Source: Streptomyces lydicus (lineage in GTDB: Bacteria; Actinomycetota; Actinomycetes; Streptomycetales; Streptomycetaceae). Taken from it: a stretch of DNA of 64,000 nt. The notes below the pieces were generated by a model. It saw only the letters and a list, made by a program, of their open reading frames with translations. It was not told the DNA's origin and searched no databases. Each line of letters begins with the position of its first letter. Position 1 is the stretch's first letter. A program made the translations under genes and the position numbers. The stretch spans positions 1 to 64,000 of the forward strand of contig NZ_JNZA01000016.1 in the NCBI RefSeq assembly GCF_000717345.1. The letters run 5' to 3'. Positions 35,859 to 44,070 of this stretch are shown piece by piece.

Positions 35859-36692
35859 ATGACGAAGAAGACGCGGCTGCGCGTAGCGCGCATTGCGGCC
35901 GGTGCGGTGATCGCGGCGGGTGCGTCGCTCACCGCGGCCGGCGTGGCCTCCGCGGCTCCCGCCGACGGTTCGGGCGGTGAAAGCGGCGGCATCATCGGCG
36001 GCCTCCTCGGCGGTGTCCTCGGCGGCGGCGACTCCGGTGGCAGCACCACCGGCGACACCACCGGCGCCACCGACGGTGGCGAGACCGCCGGCCAGGTCGG
36101 CGGCGACGACAGCTCCGGCGGCGAGATCGGCGGCGACAGCGGCGCCACCACGATCGGCGGCGAGACCACGACCGGTGGCGAGACCACCGGCGGCGACACC
36201 ACGACCGGTGGCGAGACCACCGGCGGTGACACCACCACGGGTGGCGAGACCACGGGTGGCGAGACCACCGGTGGCCACAACAGCGGTGGCCAGTCCACCG
36301 GCGGCGACAGCACCGGTGGCCACAACAGCGGTGGCCAGTCCACCGGCGGTGGCTCCACCACCGGCGGCCACTCCTCCACCGGCGGTGGCTCCACCACCGG
36401 TGGCGACTCCACCACCGGCGGCGACTCCGCCACCGGCGGCGACTCCACCGGCACCGGTACCGACAACGAGGGCTCCAAGCCGATCGAGCAGCCCGGCAAG
36501 GGCAAGGAGCAGATCGCTGACACGCCCGGCCAGGCCAAGCAGCAGGCGAAGGGCGGGGAGCTGGCCGAGACCGGTTCCTCCGGCACCACCTTCCTGCTGG
36601 TCGGTGCGGCCACGATGATCGCGGGCGGTGTGGGCTTCCGTATGCTGCCCCGCCTGATCAACAAGAACGGCGGCGGCGCGGCAGCGGCCTGA
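35859..36692 (+). CDS. secreted Thr/Gly-rich LAETG (sortase-type) cell-wall protein
   Basis: The 277-residue protein has a Sec signal peptide (basic start, hydrophobic core, cleavage after SLTAAGVASA near residue 33), then about 150 residues of low-complexity Gly/Thr/Ser/Asp repeats, a short charged segment (KPIEQPGKGKEQ) and a sorting signal: LAETG, hydrophobic TFLLVGAATMIAGGVGF and a positively charged tail. Streptomyces class E sortases attach LAxTG proteins to peptidoglycan; no sortase gene is in the window. The repeats look like a flexible stalk rather than an enzyme. Its exact function is unknown. Confidence 0.85.
   Translation: MTKKTRLRVARIAAGAVIAAGASLTAAGVASAAPADGSGGESGGIIGGLLGGVLGGGDSGGSTTGDTTGATDGGETAGQVGGDDSSGGEIGGDSGATTIGGETTTGGETTGGDTTTGGETTGGDTTTGGETTGGETTGGHNSGGQSTGGDSTGGHNSGGQSTGGGSTTGGHSSTGGGSTTGGDSTTGGDSATGGDSTGTGTDNEGSKPIEQPGKGKEQIADTPGQAKQQAKGGELAETGSSGTTFLLVGAATMIAGGVGFRMLPRLINKNGGGAAAA
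36267..36349. repeat. 45-base-period repeat inside the LAETG stalk
   Basis: A 38-base segment encoding GGHNSGGQSTGG is identical at 36267-36304 and 36312-36349. The surrounding 36166-36440 is a run of shorter imperfect GGETT/GGDTT/GGDST units. Such in-frame repeats are prone to copy-number change. Confidence 0.75.
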
Positions 36693-36709
36693 CGCTGACG
36701 CGGCACCAC

Positions 36710-36746
36710 GAGGGGCCCGGGACGCACTCAGCGTCCCGGGCCCCTC
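36710..36746. terminator. strong hairpin terminator between the wall-protein and zinc-ribbon genes
   Basis: A perfect 16-base inverted repeat (36710-36725 and 36731-36746, GAGGGGCCCGGGACGC) with a 5-base loop lies between convergent genes and can end both transcripts. Confidence 0.85.
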
Positions 36747-36811
36747 GGCGTTCACACTCCCGCCACGGGCGGGACAGTCTCCTACGCGCCCCGTAAAGGG
36801 CGCGGCAAGCG

Positions 36812-37006
36812 TCAGACGGCCTGGTGAAGCAGCACACCGACCGCGATGAGCACGATCATCAATGCCACCAGCATCGCGGGGCTGAGCTGGGCGAATACGC
36901 CGCCCGCTTGCTGCTGGAGCCGTTCCCTGCTCGCCCGGCACACAGGGCAGCGGCCCTCGCTCACAGGGGCCGCGCAGTTGGCGCACACCAGTCGGTCGTA
37001 CGTCAT
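36812..37006 (-). CDS. small zinc-ribbon, single-TM membrane protein
   Basis: The 64-residue protein begins MTYDRLVCANCAAPVSEGRC and has two CxxC pairs (Cys8/Cys11 and Cys20/Cys23), a likely zinc ribbon. A C-terminal hydrophobic helix spans about 44-61. GAAGGAGGT lies 5 bases before the ATG, a near-perfect ribosome binding site that fixes the start despite a longer open frame. It is divergent from ftsE (251-base gap). No enzymatic motif is present; it may be a membrane adaptor. Function unknown. Confidence 0.8.
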   Translation of the reverse strand: MTYDRLVCANCAAPVSEGRCPVCRASRERLQQQAGGVFAQLSPAMLVALMIVLIAVGVLLHQAV

Positions 37007-37257
37007 GCGACCTCCTTCTTCACTGCACCAACGCACCGGGGGGCACATTGGTTCCCCCTTCCACTGTGCCAGCTCCCCGGCGGAACGGCGCGTCCCGCAG
37101 GATTGTGCGGCTTTTTGTCCCAAAGGTGCCGTGAAGAAACGCACCATCCCCCCACGCCGACTGCACCGTCCCGCGAGGTTCGCGTATGGTCACGCACACC
37201 GACGGGAGCCGCAACTCGGCAACCCGTGCCGCTATCCAGGTCGACCGTGGTGCATCA

Positions 37258-37947
37258 GTGATCCGATTCGACAACGTCTCCAAGACCTACCCGAAGCAGA
37301 ACCGCCCTGCACTCAGGGACGTCTCGCTCGAGATCGAGCGCGGCGAGTTCGTCTTCCTGGTGGGCTCCTCGGGCTCCGGCAAGTCCACCTTCCTGAGGCT
37401 GCTGCTGCGCGAGGAGCGGGCCAGCCACGGCCATGTGCACGTACTCGGCAAGGACCTCGCCAAGCTCTCCAACTGGAAGGTCCCGCAGATGCGGCGCCAG
37501 GTGGGCACGGTCTTCCAGGACTTCCGGCTGCTCCCCAACAAGACCGTCGGGGAGAACGTCGCCTTCGCCCTCGAAGTCATCGGCAAGCCGCGGGGCCAGA
37601 TCCGCAAGACGGTCCCCGAGGTCCTCGACCTCGTCGGGCTCGGCGGCAAGGAGGACCGGATGCCGGGCGAGCTGTCCGGTGGTGAGCAGCAGCGCGTCGC
37701 CATCGCCCGGGCCTTCGTCAACCGCCCGATGCTGCTCATCGCGGACGAACCCACCGGCAACCTCGACCCGCAGACCTCGGTCGGCATCATGAAGCTGCTG
37801 GACCGGATCAACCGGACCGGTACGACGGTGGTCATGGCCACCCACGACCAGCAGATCGTCGACCAGATGCGCAAGCGGGTCATGGAACTCGAGAAGGGCC
37901 GGCTCGTACGCGACCAGTCGCGCGGCGTGTACGGCTACCAGCACTGA
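37258..37947 (+). CDS. ftsE: cell-division ABC transporter ATP-binding protein
   Basis: The 229-residue ATPase has Walker [10 protein letters not shown] (44-52), [14 protein letters not shown] signature and Walker [14 protein letters not shown], all intact, with the FtsE-typical start [12 protein letters not shown]. FtsE drives FtsX to activate peptidoglycan hydrolases at the division site. I chose the GTG at 37258, which gives the family length; an in-frame ATG 72 bases upstream adds non-conserved residues. A possible -10 (TATGGT) lies at 37185-37190. It is followed after 9 bases by ftsX. Confidence 0.96.
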   Translation: MIRFDNVSKTYPKQNRPALRDVSLEIERGEFVFLVGSSGSGKSTFLRLLLREERASHGHVHVLGKDLAKLSNWKVPQMRRQVGTVFQDFRLLPNKTVGENVAFALEVIGKPRGQIRKTVPEVLDLVGLGGKEDRMPGELSGGEQQRVAIARAFVNRPMLLIADEPTGNLDPQTSVGIMKLLDRINRTGTTVVMATHDQQIVDQMRKRVMELEKGRLVRDQSRGVYGYQH

Positions 37948-37956
37948 AAGGACGCC

Positions 37957-38868
37957 ATGCGCGCCCAGTTCGTCCTGTCGGAGATCGGCGTCGGTCTCCG
38001 CCGAAACCTCACGATGACCTTCGCGGTCATCGTCTCCGTAGCCCTCTCGCTGGGCCTGTTCGGCGCCTCGCTGCTGATGCGCGACCAGGTCAGCACGATG
38101 AAGGGCTACTGGTACGACAAGGTCAACGTCTCCATCTTCTTCTGCAACAAGAACGACGCCGAAACCGGCGCCAACTGCGCCAAGGGCGCGGCCACCCAGC
38201 AGCAGAAGAACGACATCAAGGCGGAGCTGGACCGGCTGCCGATCGTCCAGAGCGTGACGCACGAGTCCAGCGACCAGGCGTACAAGCACTACAAGGAGCA
38301 GTTCGGCGACACGCCCGTGGCCGGACTGGTGACGCCCGACCAGCTTCCGGAGTCCTTCCGCGTCAAGCTCAAGGACCCCACCAAGTTCACGGTCATCAAG
38401 TCGGCGTTCTCCGAGCGGCCCGGCGTGCAGGAGGTGCAGGACCAACGGGACACCGTTGAGCCGCTGTTCAACCTCCTGAACGGCATGAACATCGCCGCGC
38501 TGTGCGTGATGGGGCTGATGCTCGTCGTTGCGCTGATGCTGATCGTCAACACCGTGCGGGTGTCGGCGTTCAGCCGTCGGCGGGAGACCGGCATCATGCG
38601 GCTGGTGGGAGCGTCCAGCTTCTACATCCAGATGCCGTTCATCCTGGAGGCCGCCATCGCGGGCCTGCTGGGCGCCGCGTTCGCCTGTGTGCTGATCGTC
38701 GGCGGCAAGTACGTCCTCATCAACAACTGGCTGGCGAAGAAGATCCAGGTGATCAACTTCATCGGCTGGGACTCGGTGGCGGCGGTGCTTCCGCTGGTGC
38801 TGCTGATCGGGCTGCTGATGCCCGCGCTCGCCGCGTTCTTCGCGCTGCGCAAGTACCTCAAGGTGTGA
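37957..38868 (+). CDS. ftsX: cell-division protein, ABC-type permease
   Basis: The 303-residue protein has a TM helix near 20-42, an extracytoplasmic domain of about 120 residues containing two Cys (FFCNKNDAETGANCAKG, likely a disulphide) and three C-terminal helices with the FtsX motif VRVSAFSRRRETGIMRLVGAS. The external domain binds and activates cell-wall hydrolases when FtsE cycles ATP. GAAAGGA precedes the ATG by 5 bases. It is in one operon with ftsE and followed by a terminator. Confidence 0.96.
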   Translation: MRAQFVLSEIGVGLRRNLTMTFAVIVSVALSLGLFGASLLMRDQVSTMKGYWYDKVNVSIFFCNKNDAETGANCAKGAATQQQKNDIKAELDRLPIVQSVTHESSDQAYKHYKEQFGDTPVAGLVTPDQLPESFRVKLKDPTKFTVIKSAFSERPGVQEVQDQRDTVEPLFNLLNGMNIAALCVMGLMLVVALMLIVNTVRVSAFSRRRETGIMRLVGASSFYIQMPFILEAAIAGLLGAAFACVLIVGGKYVLINNWLAKKIQVINFIGWDSVAAVLPLVLLIGLLMPALAAFFALRKYLKV

Positions 38869-38880
38869 CCCTTGCCAAGA

Positions 38881-38917
38881 GGCGCCGTACGGACAACTTC
38901 CCGTACGGCGCCTTTTT
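38881..38917 (+). terminator. intrinsic terminator of ftsEX
   Basis: A perfect 12-base stem GGCGCCGTACGG (38881-38892; partner 38901-38912) with an 8-base loop is followed by TTTTT. Confidence 0.92.
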
Positions 38918-38923
38918 GTCCCC

Positions 38924-38929
38924 TAGACT
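38924..38929 (+). promoter_or_regulatory. -10 element of the S41 protease gene, leaderless transcript likely
   Basis: TAGACT lies 7 bases before the ATG at 38937 and directly after the ftsEX terminator; no ribosome binding site is present. Confidence 0.5.
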
Positions 38930-38936
38930 CACCGGC

Positions 38937-40157
38937 ATGTCGGGCCCGTGTTCGTACGTCCGGCCCCGCCGCATTCGCCGCGGGGCGGCCCTGACCTTGT
39001 TCCTCGCGAGTGTGCTCGCCACCGGCGCGGTGACCGGCACATGGAGCGACAAGGCGGAGGGCGCGGCCGGCCGCGCCGCCCCGGACCGCGCGGTTCCGAG
39101 CGCTCACGGCTCCGCGTCCGCACGGTCCTCCGCCACCGCCGACCGCGCGGCCGTGGAGCGGGCCGCCACCGAAGCCATCGAGGACGGCAAGTCCGGTTCC
39201 CAGGCGGCCGCCGAGGTGGTCAGCCGCAGCGGCGACCGCTGGTCGACGATCTACACGCCGGGCGAGTTCGAGGATTTCCAGGCGCAGTTGGACGGCCGTT
39301 ACGTCGGTGTCGGGCTGTGGGTGCGGCAGGTGGCGGGCCGGACCGAGGTGTCCCGGGTCCGGCCGGGCAGCCCCGCGGCCGGCGCCGGGATCGCCGTCGG
39401 TGACCGGCTGCGGGCCGTCGACGGCCGCGCCACGCGGGACCGTCCGGTCACCGAGACCGTCGCGGCGCTGCGCGGCGAGACGCACCGCGGCGCCCGGGCC
39501 GCGGTCGGCACGGCCGTACGGCTCGACCTGCAGCGCGGTGACCGGCGCTGGAGCGTGACCCTGCACCGTGTCCGGCTGCGCACCCCCAACGTCGTCACCG
39601 ACCGGCCGGCCGGGCCGCACGGCCCTACCCGCGTCAAGATCACCTCGTTCGCGAGGGGCACCGGCGCCGCGGTCCGCCGCGCGGTGCGCCGCGCCTCGCC
39701 GCACGGTGGTCTGCTGCTCGACCTGCGGGGCAACACGGGCGGGCTGGTCACCGAGGCCGTCGCCACCGCCTCCGCCTTCCTGGACGGCGGCCTGGTCGCC
39801 ACCTACGACATGCGGGGCGCCCAGCGCGCGCTGTACGCCGAGCGCGGCGGCAACACCCGGCTGCCGCTGGTGGTGCTCGTCGACGGTGGCACGATGAGCG
39901 CCGCCGAGCTGCTGACCGGGGCGCTCCAGGACCGCGGCCGGGCCGTGGTGGTGGGCTCCCCGACCTTCGGCAAGGGCTCGGTGCAGATGCCCAGCCGGCT
40001 GCCGGACGGTTCGGTCGCCGAGCTGACCGTCGGCCACTACCGCACCCCGTCGGGGCGGATCGTCGACGATGCCGGCATCACCCCCGACCTGGTGGTGGGG
40101 GATCATGCCGAGCGGCGGGCCCGCACAGTATTGAGTGGCCTCGGAGCGGGTGCGTAG
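38937..40157 (+). CDS. S41 family C-terminal processing protease, secreted or membrane-anchored
   Basis: The 406-residue protein has an N-terminal signal-anchor (RRGAALTLFLASVLATGAV, about 15-33), a linker, a PDZ domain (about 120-200; VGVGLWVR, AGAGIAVGDRLRAVDG) and the tail-specific protease core with GLLLDLRGNTGG, the nucleophile Ser321 in GGTMSAAE and Lys346 in GKGSVQ (Ser/Lys dyad). Such CtpA-like enzymes trim extracytoplasmic proteins. It sits between ftsX and smpB, a common actinobacterial order. The link to division is positional only. Confidence 0.93.
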   Translation: MSGPCSYVRPRRIRRGAALTLFLASVLATGAVTGTWSDKAEGAAGRAAPDRAVPSAHGSASARSSATADRAAVERAATEAIEDGKSGSQAAAEVVSRSGDRWSTIYTPGEFEDFQAQLDGRYVGVGLWVRQVAGRTEVSRVRPGSPAAGAGIAVGDRLRAVDGRATRDRPVTETVAALRGETHRGARAAVGTAVRLDLQRGDRRWSVTLHRVRLRTPNVVTDRPAGPHGPTRVKITSFARGTGAAVRRAVRRASPHGGLLLDLRGNTGGLVTEAVATASAFLDGGLVATYDMRGAQRALYAERGGNTRLPLVVLVDGGTMSAAELLTGALQDRGRAVVVGSPTFGKGSVQMPSRLPDGSVAELTVGHYRTPSGRIVDDAGITPDLVVGDHAERRARTVLSGLGAGA

Positions 40158-40175
40158 TGCGAAAATGGCCGCACT

Positions 40176-40673
40176 ATGGCTAAGGACAAGGGCAAGGACA
40201 AGACTCCCGGGCGCAAGCTCGTCGCACAGCACAAGAAGGCGCGGCACGACTACCACATCCTGGACACCTACGAGTGCGGTCTGGTGCTGACCGGTACCGA
40301 GGTGAAGTCGCTGCGCCAGGGCCGGGCGTCGTTGGTGGACGGTTTCGTGCAGATCGACGGCAACGAGGCGTGGCTGCACAACGTGCACATCCCCGAGTAC
40401 GCCCAGGGCACCTGGACCAACCACGCGGCGCGGCGGAAGCGGAAGCTGCTGATGCACCGCTACGAGATCGACAAGCTGGCGTCCAAGAGCAACGAGACGG
40501 GGCACACGATCGTGCCGCTGGCCCTCTACTTCAAGGACGGCCGGGCCAAGGTCGAGATCGCGCTGGCCAAGGGCAAGAAGGAGTTCGACAAGCGGCAGAC
40601 GCTCCGCGAGCAGCAGGACCGCCGCGAGGCGGACCGGGCGGTGTCCGCGGCCCGTCGGCGGCAGCGGGCCTGA
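40176..40673 (+). CDS. smpB: SsrA-binding protein
   Basis: The 165-residue protein has the SmpB fold: [43 protein letters not shown] and a basic tail. It delivers tmRNA to stalled ribosomes. The tmRNA gene follows 104 bases downstream, the usual pairing. The gene follows the S41 gene by 18 bases and may share its transcript. Confidence 0.97.
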   Translation: MAKDKGKDKTPGRKLVAQHKKARHDYHILDTYECGLVLTGTEVKSLRQGRASLVDGFVQIDGNEAWLHNVHIPEYAQGTWTNHAARRKRKLLMHRYEIDKLASKSNETGHTIVPLALYFKDGRAKVEIALAKGKKEFDKRQTLREQQDRREADRAVSAARRRQRA

Positions 40674-40700
40674 CCTGCGGGTGCGGCCCCGGGAATACGC

Positions 40701-40730
40701 TGGCAACCGCACCTGTTGTTCACGTACGAT
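40701..40730 (+). promoter_or_regulatory. candidate promoter of ssrA
   Basis: TACGAT (40725-40730) is a good -10; TGGCAA 18 bases upstream is a weak -35. Transcription would start near 40737, leaving a leader of about 40 bases for RNase P to remove. Confidence 0.45.
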
Positions 40731-40777
40731 GGCTGAGCACCCCACGGAGGGTGTGCACCACATTGAAAAATCAACAT

Positions 40778-41145
40778 GGGGATGATCGGTTTCGACAGCG
40801 GATGTCGAAGCAGGGGAAGCGTGTCGAGGAAGCGGCAATGATCTCGTAAACCATATGCCGAAACCAATAATCGCCAACACCAAGCGCGATTCCTTCGCCC
40901 TCGCTGCCTAAGTAGCGACTTGCGAAGTGTCAGCCCGGGGATGATCCCGACCCGGTTCCTGGCATCAGCTAGGGGTCTTATCCGTTGAGCCCGGTCACGG
41001 GGCGCAGCGGAGACATCAAACAGTGACTGAGCCCGTCGGAGACTTGTTCGCGTGATCTCCGGGGCTGAGAAAATCGCAGCGAACTGCACACGGAGAAGCC
41101 CTGATTCCACACCGTTGGACGCGGGTTCGATTCCCGCCATCTCCA
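40778..41145 (+). ncRNA. ssrA: transfer-messenger RNA
   Basis: The 5' end GGGGATGATCGGTTTCGACA and the 3' end with the TPsiC arm (GGGTTCGATTCCC) and ATCTCC are typical. GGGGAT pairs with ATCTCC (one G-U) to form the acceptor stem; the CCA end is not encoded, as usual in Streptomyces. The tag frame begins at GCC 40872 and reads ANTKRDSFALAA followed by TAA, then TAG. It rescues stalled ribosomes and marks products for degradation, with SmpB encoded just upstream. The 3' end is placed at the discriminator base. Confidence 0.96.
40872..40910 (+). other. tmRNA tag-peptide reading frame
   Basis: Resume codon GCC and eleven further codons give ANTKRDSFALAA, ending in TAA. It is four residues shorter than the S. 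coelicolor tag as I recall it (ANTKRDSSQQAFALAA). The conserved FALAA end is the protease degron. Confidence 0.95.
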
Positions 41146-41159
41146 CTCATCCCATGTAG

Positions 41160-41201
41160 CGCAGCGCCCTCGCGAGATTCTCGCGGGGGCGCTGCGTTTT
41201 T
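41160..41201 (+). terminator. intrinsic terminator of ssrA
   Basis: Left arm 41160-41175 (CGCAGCGCCCTCGCGA) pairs with 41181-41196 (TCGCGGGGGCGCTGCG) with one G-T mispair, followed by TTTTT. Confidence 0.9.
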
Positions 41202-41220
41202 GTGCCCGCGCCCGGCCGGC

Positions 41221-42498
41221 TCACCAGGACCGACGGCCCGACCACGCGAGGGTGAGGGCGAGGGCGGCCGCCGCGGCGGGGACCCCGTACGCGGCCGCCG
41301 GGGCCGCCAGGTGGTCCACCGCGAAGCCGCCGGCCGCCGAGCCGGCCGCGATCCCGCCCAGCAGGGCCGTCACCGCCAGCGTCATCCCTTCGTTCAGCCG
41401 GTCCGCCGGGGTGCGGGCCTGGACCAGTCCCATGCCGGTGACCATGGTCGGTGCGGTGGCCATGCCGGCCGCGAGCAGCGCGGCGGCCAGTGCCGGCGCG
41501 CTCCCGGTGGCCGCGGCCGCGAGCGGCAGCAGCATCAGTACGGTCATCGCGCCGACACAGGTCAGGAAGCGTGCTCCGAGGCGGCCGGCCGGGCGCAGCA
41601 GGCCGTACAGCAGCCCGGCCGCGCCGGAGCCGGCCGCCTGGAGGGCCAGCATGCCGCCAGCGGCGGAGCGGATGCCGTGGTCGTCGGCGTAGGCGAGGGT
41701 GACGACCTCCAGGGAGCCGAAGATCGCGCCGGTGGCGAGGAAGGTGAGCAGCAGCGGGGGGAGGCCGGGCAGCCGCAGCGGTGCCGCGGCCCGCTGCTCG
41801 TCGCGGGTGCCGGCCGGCCGTGCGGCCACCGGTGGTTCGGTGTCGCGGCGGCCGGCGAACAGCAGCATGCCGGTCAGCAGCAGCGCCGCGGCGACCGCGG
41901 TCCCCGCCTCGGGGAAGAGGGTGGTGCACAGCAGCGTCGCGAGTACCGGTCCGAGCATGAAGCACAGTTCGTCCGCGGCCTGTTCGAAGGAGTTGGCGGT
42001 GTGCCGGGCGGCCGGGTCGTCGCGGAAGAGGTGTGCCCAGCGGGCGCGGGACATGCCGCCGGTGTTGGGTGTGGTGGCGGTGGCGGCGTACGACGCGAAC
42101 AGGGTCCAGTCGGGCGCCCGGAGGTGGACGCACAGCAGCAGCGAGAGCGAGCCGAGGACGGCGACCGCGGTGGCCGGGACGGCGACGCGGGACTGGCCGT
42201 GGCGGTCGACCATGCGGGCGGTCCACGGCCCTGCCAGCGCCGTCGCCGCGAGGCCGGTCGCGGTGACCGCCCCGGCCAGCGCGTAGGAGCCGCGCGAGCC
42301 GGCGATCATCAGCACCGCGCTGACGCTGAACATCCCCATGGGCAGCCGGGCCAGCAGGTTGGCGGCGGTGAAGGCGCGGGCGCCGGGGGCGGCGAAGATC
42401 CGGCGGTAGGGGGCGAGCGGGCGGAAGCGGGGGCGGCGGCGCGGGGCAGGGCGTACGGGGGGCGCAGTGACGGGGCGGGCGGCGAGGAAGAGGATCAT
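41221..42498 (-). CDS. MFS transporter, drug-efflux-like
   Basis: The 425-residue protein has about twelve hydrophobic segments and a basic N-terminus. FTAANLLARLPMGMFSVSAVLMIAG near the start and the loop ARMVDRHGQSRVAVPA between TM2 and TM3 are MFS-like (inner-gate motif). It is divergent from a LysR regulator that begins 122 bases away, so an inducible efflux pair is likely. Substrate cannot be predicted. Confidence 0.8.
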   Translation of the reverse strand: MILFLAARPVTAPPVRPAPRRRPRFRPLAPYRRIFAAPGARAFTAANLLARLPMGMFSVSAVLMIAGSRGSYALAGAVTATGLAATALAGPWTARMVDRHGQSRVAVPATAVAVLGSLSLLLCVHLRAPDWTLFASYAATATTPNTGGMSRARWAHLFRDDPAARHTANSFEQAADELCFMLGPVLATLLCTTLFPEAGTAVAAALLLTGMLLFAGRRDTEPPVAARPAGTRDEQRAAAPLRLPGLPPLLLTFLATGAIFGSLEVVTLAYADDHGIRSAAGGMLALQAAGSGAAGLLYGLLRPAGRLGARFLTCVGAMTVLMLLPLAAAATGSAPALAAALLAAGMATAPTMVTGMGLVQARTPADRLNEGMTLAVTALLGGIAAGSAAGGFAVDHLAAPAAAYGVPAAAAALALTLAWSGRRSW

Positions 42499-42620
42499 GC
42501 CTCATACGGTCGCGGCAGCGGCCGGTGCCGGTCCAACACCTGATGAGCACCGATTCACGCGGCTGTGTTGTCAATGGCGGCGGGGTCGGCAGGGGCGGCC
42601 GGCACTGCCAGGATGGCCCG

Positions 42621-43625
42621 GTGCCGTCCGACATCGATCCGCGTCTGCTCCGGGCCTTCACCGCCGTCGCCGAGGAGCTGCACTTCACCCGCGCCGCGGC
42701 CCGGCTGTACGTGGCCCAGCAGGCGCTGAGCCGCGACATCCGGCGGCTGGAGCGGGAGGTGGGCGCCGCGCTGTTCGTGCGGACCACCCGCCAGGTCTCC
42801 CTGACCGCCGACGGGGCGCGGCTGCTGCCGTACGCGCGGCGGGTGCTGACCGCGCACGAGGAGCTGACCGCGGCCTTCCGGCCGGCCCCCGAGCGGCCGC
42901 TGCTGGTCGATGTGGGGGTGCCGGTCGGCACCGCCTACCGGGTGCTGGAGGAGGCCAGGGTCCGGCTGCCGGACAGCTGCGAGCTGGTGGCCCGCTTCCA
43001 CAGCGGACTGACCGGCGCGGCGGGGGAGTTGCTGGCCGGGCGGCTGGACGTCTCCTTCGGGCGGTACGCGGGGCTGCCGGCGGCCGTGCGGGCGGGGCTG
43101 GAGCACCAGCCGGTCCGGCTGGAGCCGATGGCGGTGCTGCTGCGCGAGGACCATCCGCTGGCGGCGCGGCCGGTGGTCCCGCTCGCGGAGCTGGCCGGCG
43201 AGACGCTGTACGCGGCCGCCGGGAATCCGCAGACGGTGGAGTGGACGGAGCTGGCGGCGCACCTCTTCGCGGGGCGGGGCATCGCGATGGCGGAGCCGTT
43301 CCCGGAGATCGACGGCTCGCAGGAGTTCGTACGGGTGGTGCGCAAGCGGGGCTGGTCGGTACTGGCAAGCGTGGAGTTCATCGAGGTACCGGGGATGGTG
43401 CTGCGCCCGGTGGTGGAGCCGGTGCCACTGTCGCCGGTGTCGATGGTGTGGCGGCGGGGGCTGGGGCATCCCGGGCTGGCGGCGCTGCGCGCGGTGGCGG
43501 GCCAACTGGGGCGCCGGGACGGCTGGTTGACGGTCCCGGAGGGCGGCTGGCTGCCGCCGGAGGACGCCCGTGCGATGGGTGTGGCCGGGCCGGCGCGGGG
43601 CGGCGCGGCGCTCACGGAACGCTGA
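42621..43625 (+). CDS. LysR-family transcriptional regulator
   Basis: From the GTG at 42621 (AGGATGG just upstream) the product has 334 residues. Residues 5-62 are the winged HTH (LLRAFTAVAEELHFTRAAARLYVAQQALSRDIRRLE), and 90-300 the periplasmic-binding-like effector domain. It probably controls the divergent MFS gene, since LysR regulators usually act on a divergent neighbour. The 3' end overlaps the convergent B2 protease gene by 14 bases. The effector is unknown. Confidence 0.88.
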   Translation: MPSDIDPRLLRAFTAVAEELHFTRAAARLYVAQQALSRDIRRLEREVGAALFVRTTRQVSLTADGARLLPYARRVLTAHEELTAAFRPAPERPLLVDVGVPVGTAYRVLEEARVRLPDSCELVARFHSGLTGAAGELLAGRLDVSFGRYAGLPAAVRAGLEHQPVRLEPMAVLLREDHPLAARPVVPLAELAGETLYAAAGNPQTVEWTELAAHLFAGRGIAMAEPFPEIDGSQEFVRVVRKRGWSVLASVEFIEVPGMVLRPVVEPVPLSPVSMVWRRGLGHPGLAALRAVAGQLGRRDGWLTVPEGGWLPPEDARAMGVAGPARGGAALTER

Positions 43626-44070
43626 GCACGCGGTGGTAGAAGGCCGTGTCGGAGGGTTCGCCGACGGGGCGGCCGTCGACCGCGACCCAGGCGTGGGTGC
43701 GGAAGGGCGCGGTGCGTACGCCGGTGCACCACTGCGGCCAGTGGCCGCGGGCGCGGCACAGGAGCGCGGTGGCCAGGGAGCGGGGGAGGCAGCCGTCGCC
43801 GGCGCAGTGCGGGCTGACCGTGACCACGGCGTGCCGGGCCCGCAGCGCCTCGGGCGCGGTGGCGGACCGGGCGCCGCGCCGGATCCGCTCCAGGAGGCGG
43901 CACAGCCGGTGCGGCGGCAGCGCCGTCAGGACGCGGGCGACGGCCACCGCCGCGCGGGCGGCGCAGCGTTCGCGGAAGGTGAGCCGGGCACCGGTGAGGA
44001 GCGGGGCGGGGCCGGTCACCGGGTCGCCGGGCGGGCGGTGCGGGGGAGGGACGGCGGGGACGGCGGTCAT
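43612..44070 (-). CDS. lasso-peptide B2-type transglutaminase-like leader peptidase
   Basis: The 152-residue protein contains the PF13471-type cysteine protease core: GDGCLPRSLATALLCR (catalytic Cys94), then RTHAWVAVDGRPVGEP (His126, Asp132). In lasso peptide pathways B2 cleaves the leader from the precursor before cyclisation. The ATG overlaps the stop of the cyclase-like gene (ATGA). The family normally acts with B1 (RRE, PqqD-like) and a cyclase; only the cyclase relative is present here. The three catalytic residues are intact, unlike those of its partner. Confidence 0.8.
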   Translation of the reverse strand: MTAVPAVPPPHRPPGDPVTGPAPLLTGARLTFRERCAARAAVAVARVLTALPPHRLCRLLERIRRGARSATAPEALRARHAVVTVSPHCAGDGCLPRSLATALLCRARGHWPQWCTGVRTAPFRTHAWVAVDGRPVGEPSDTAFYHRVLSVP

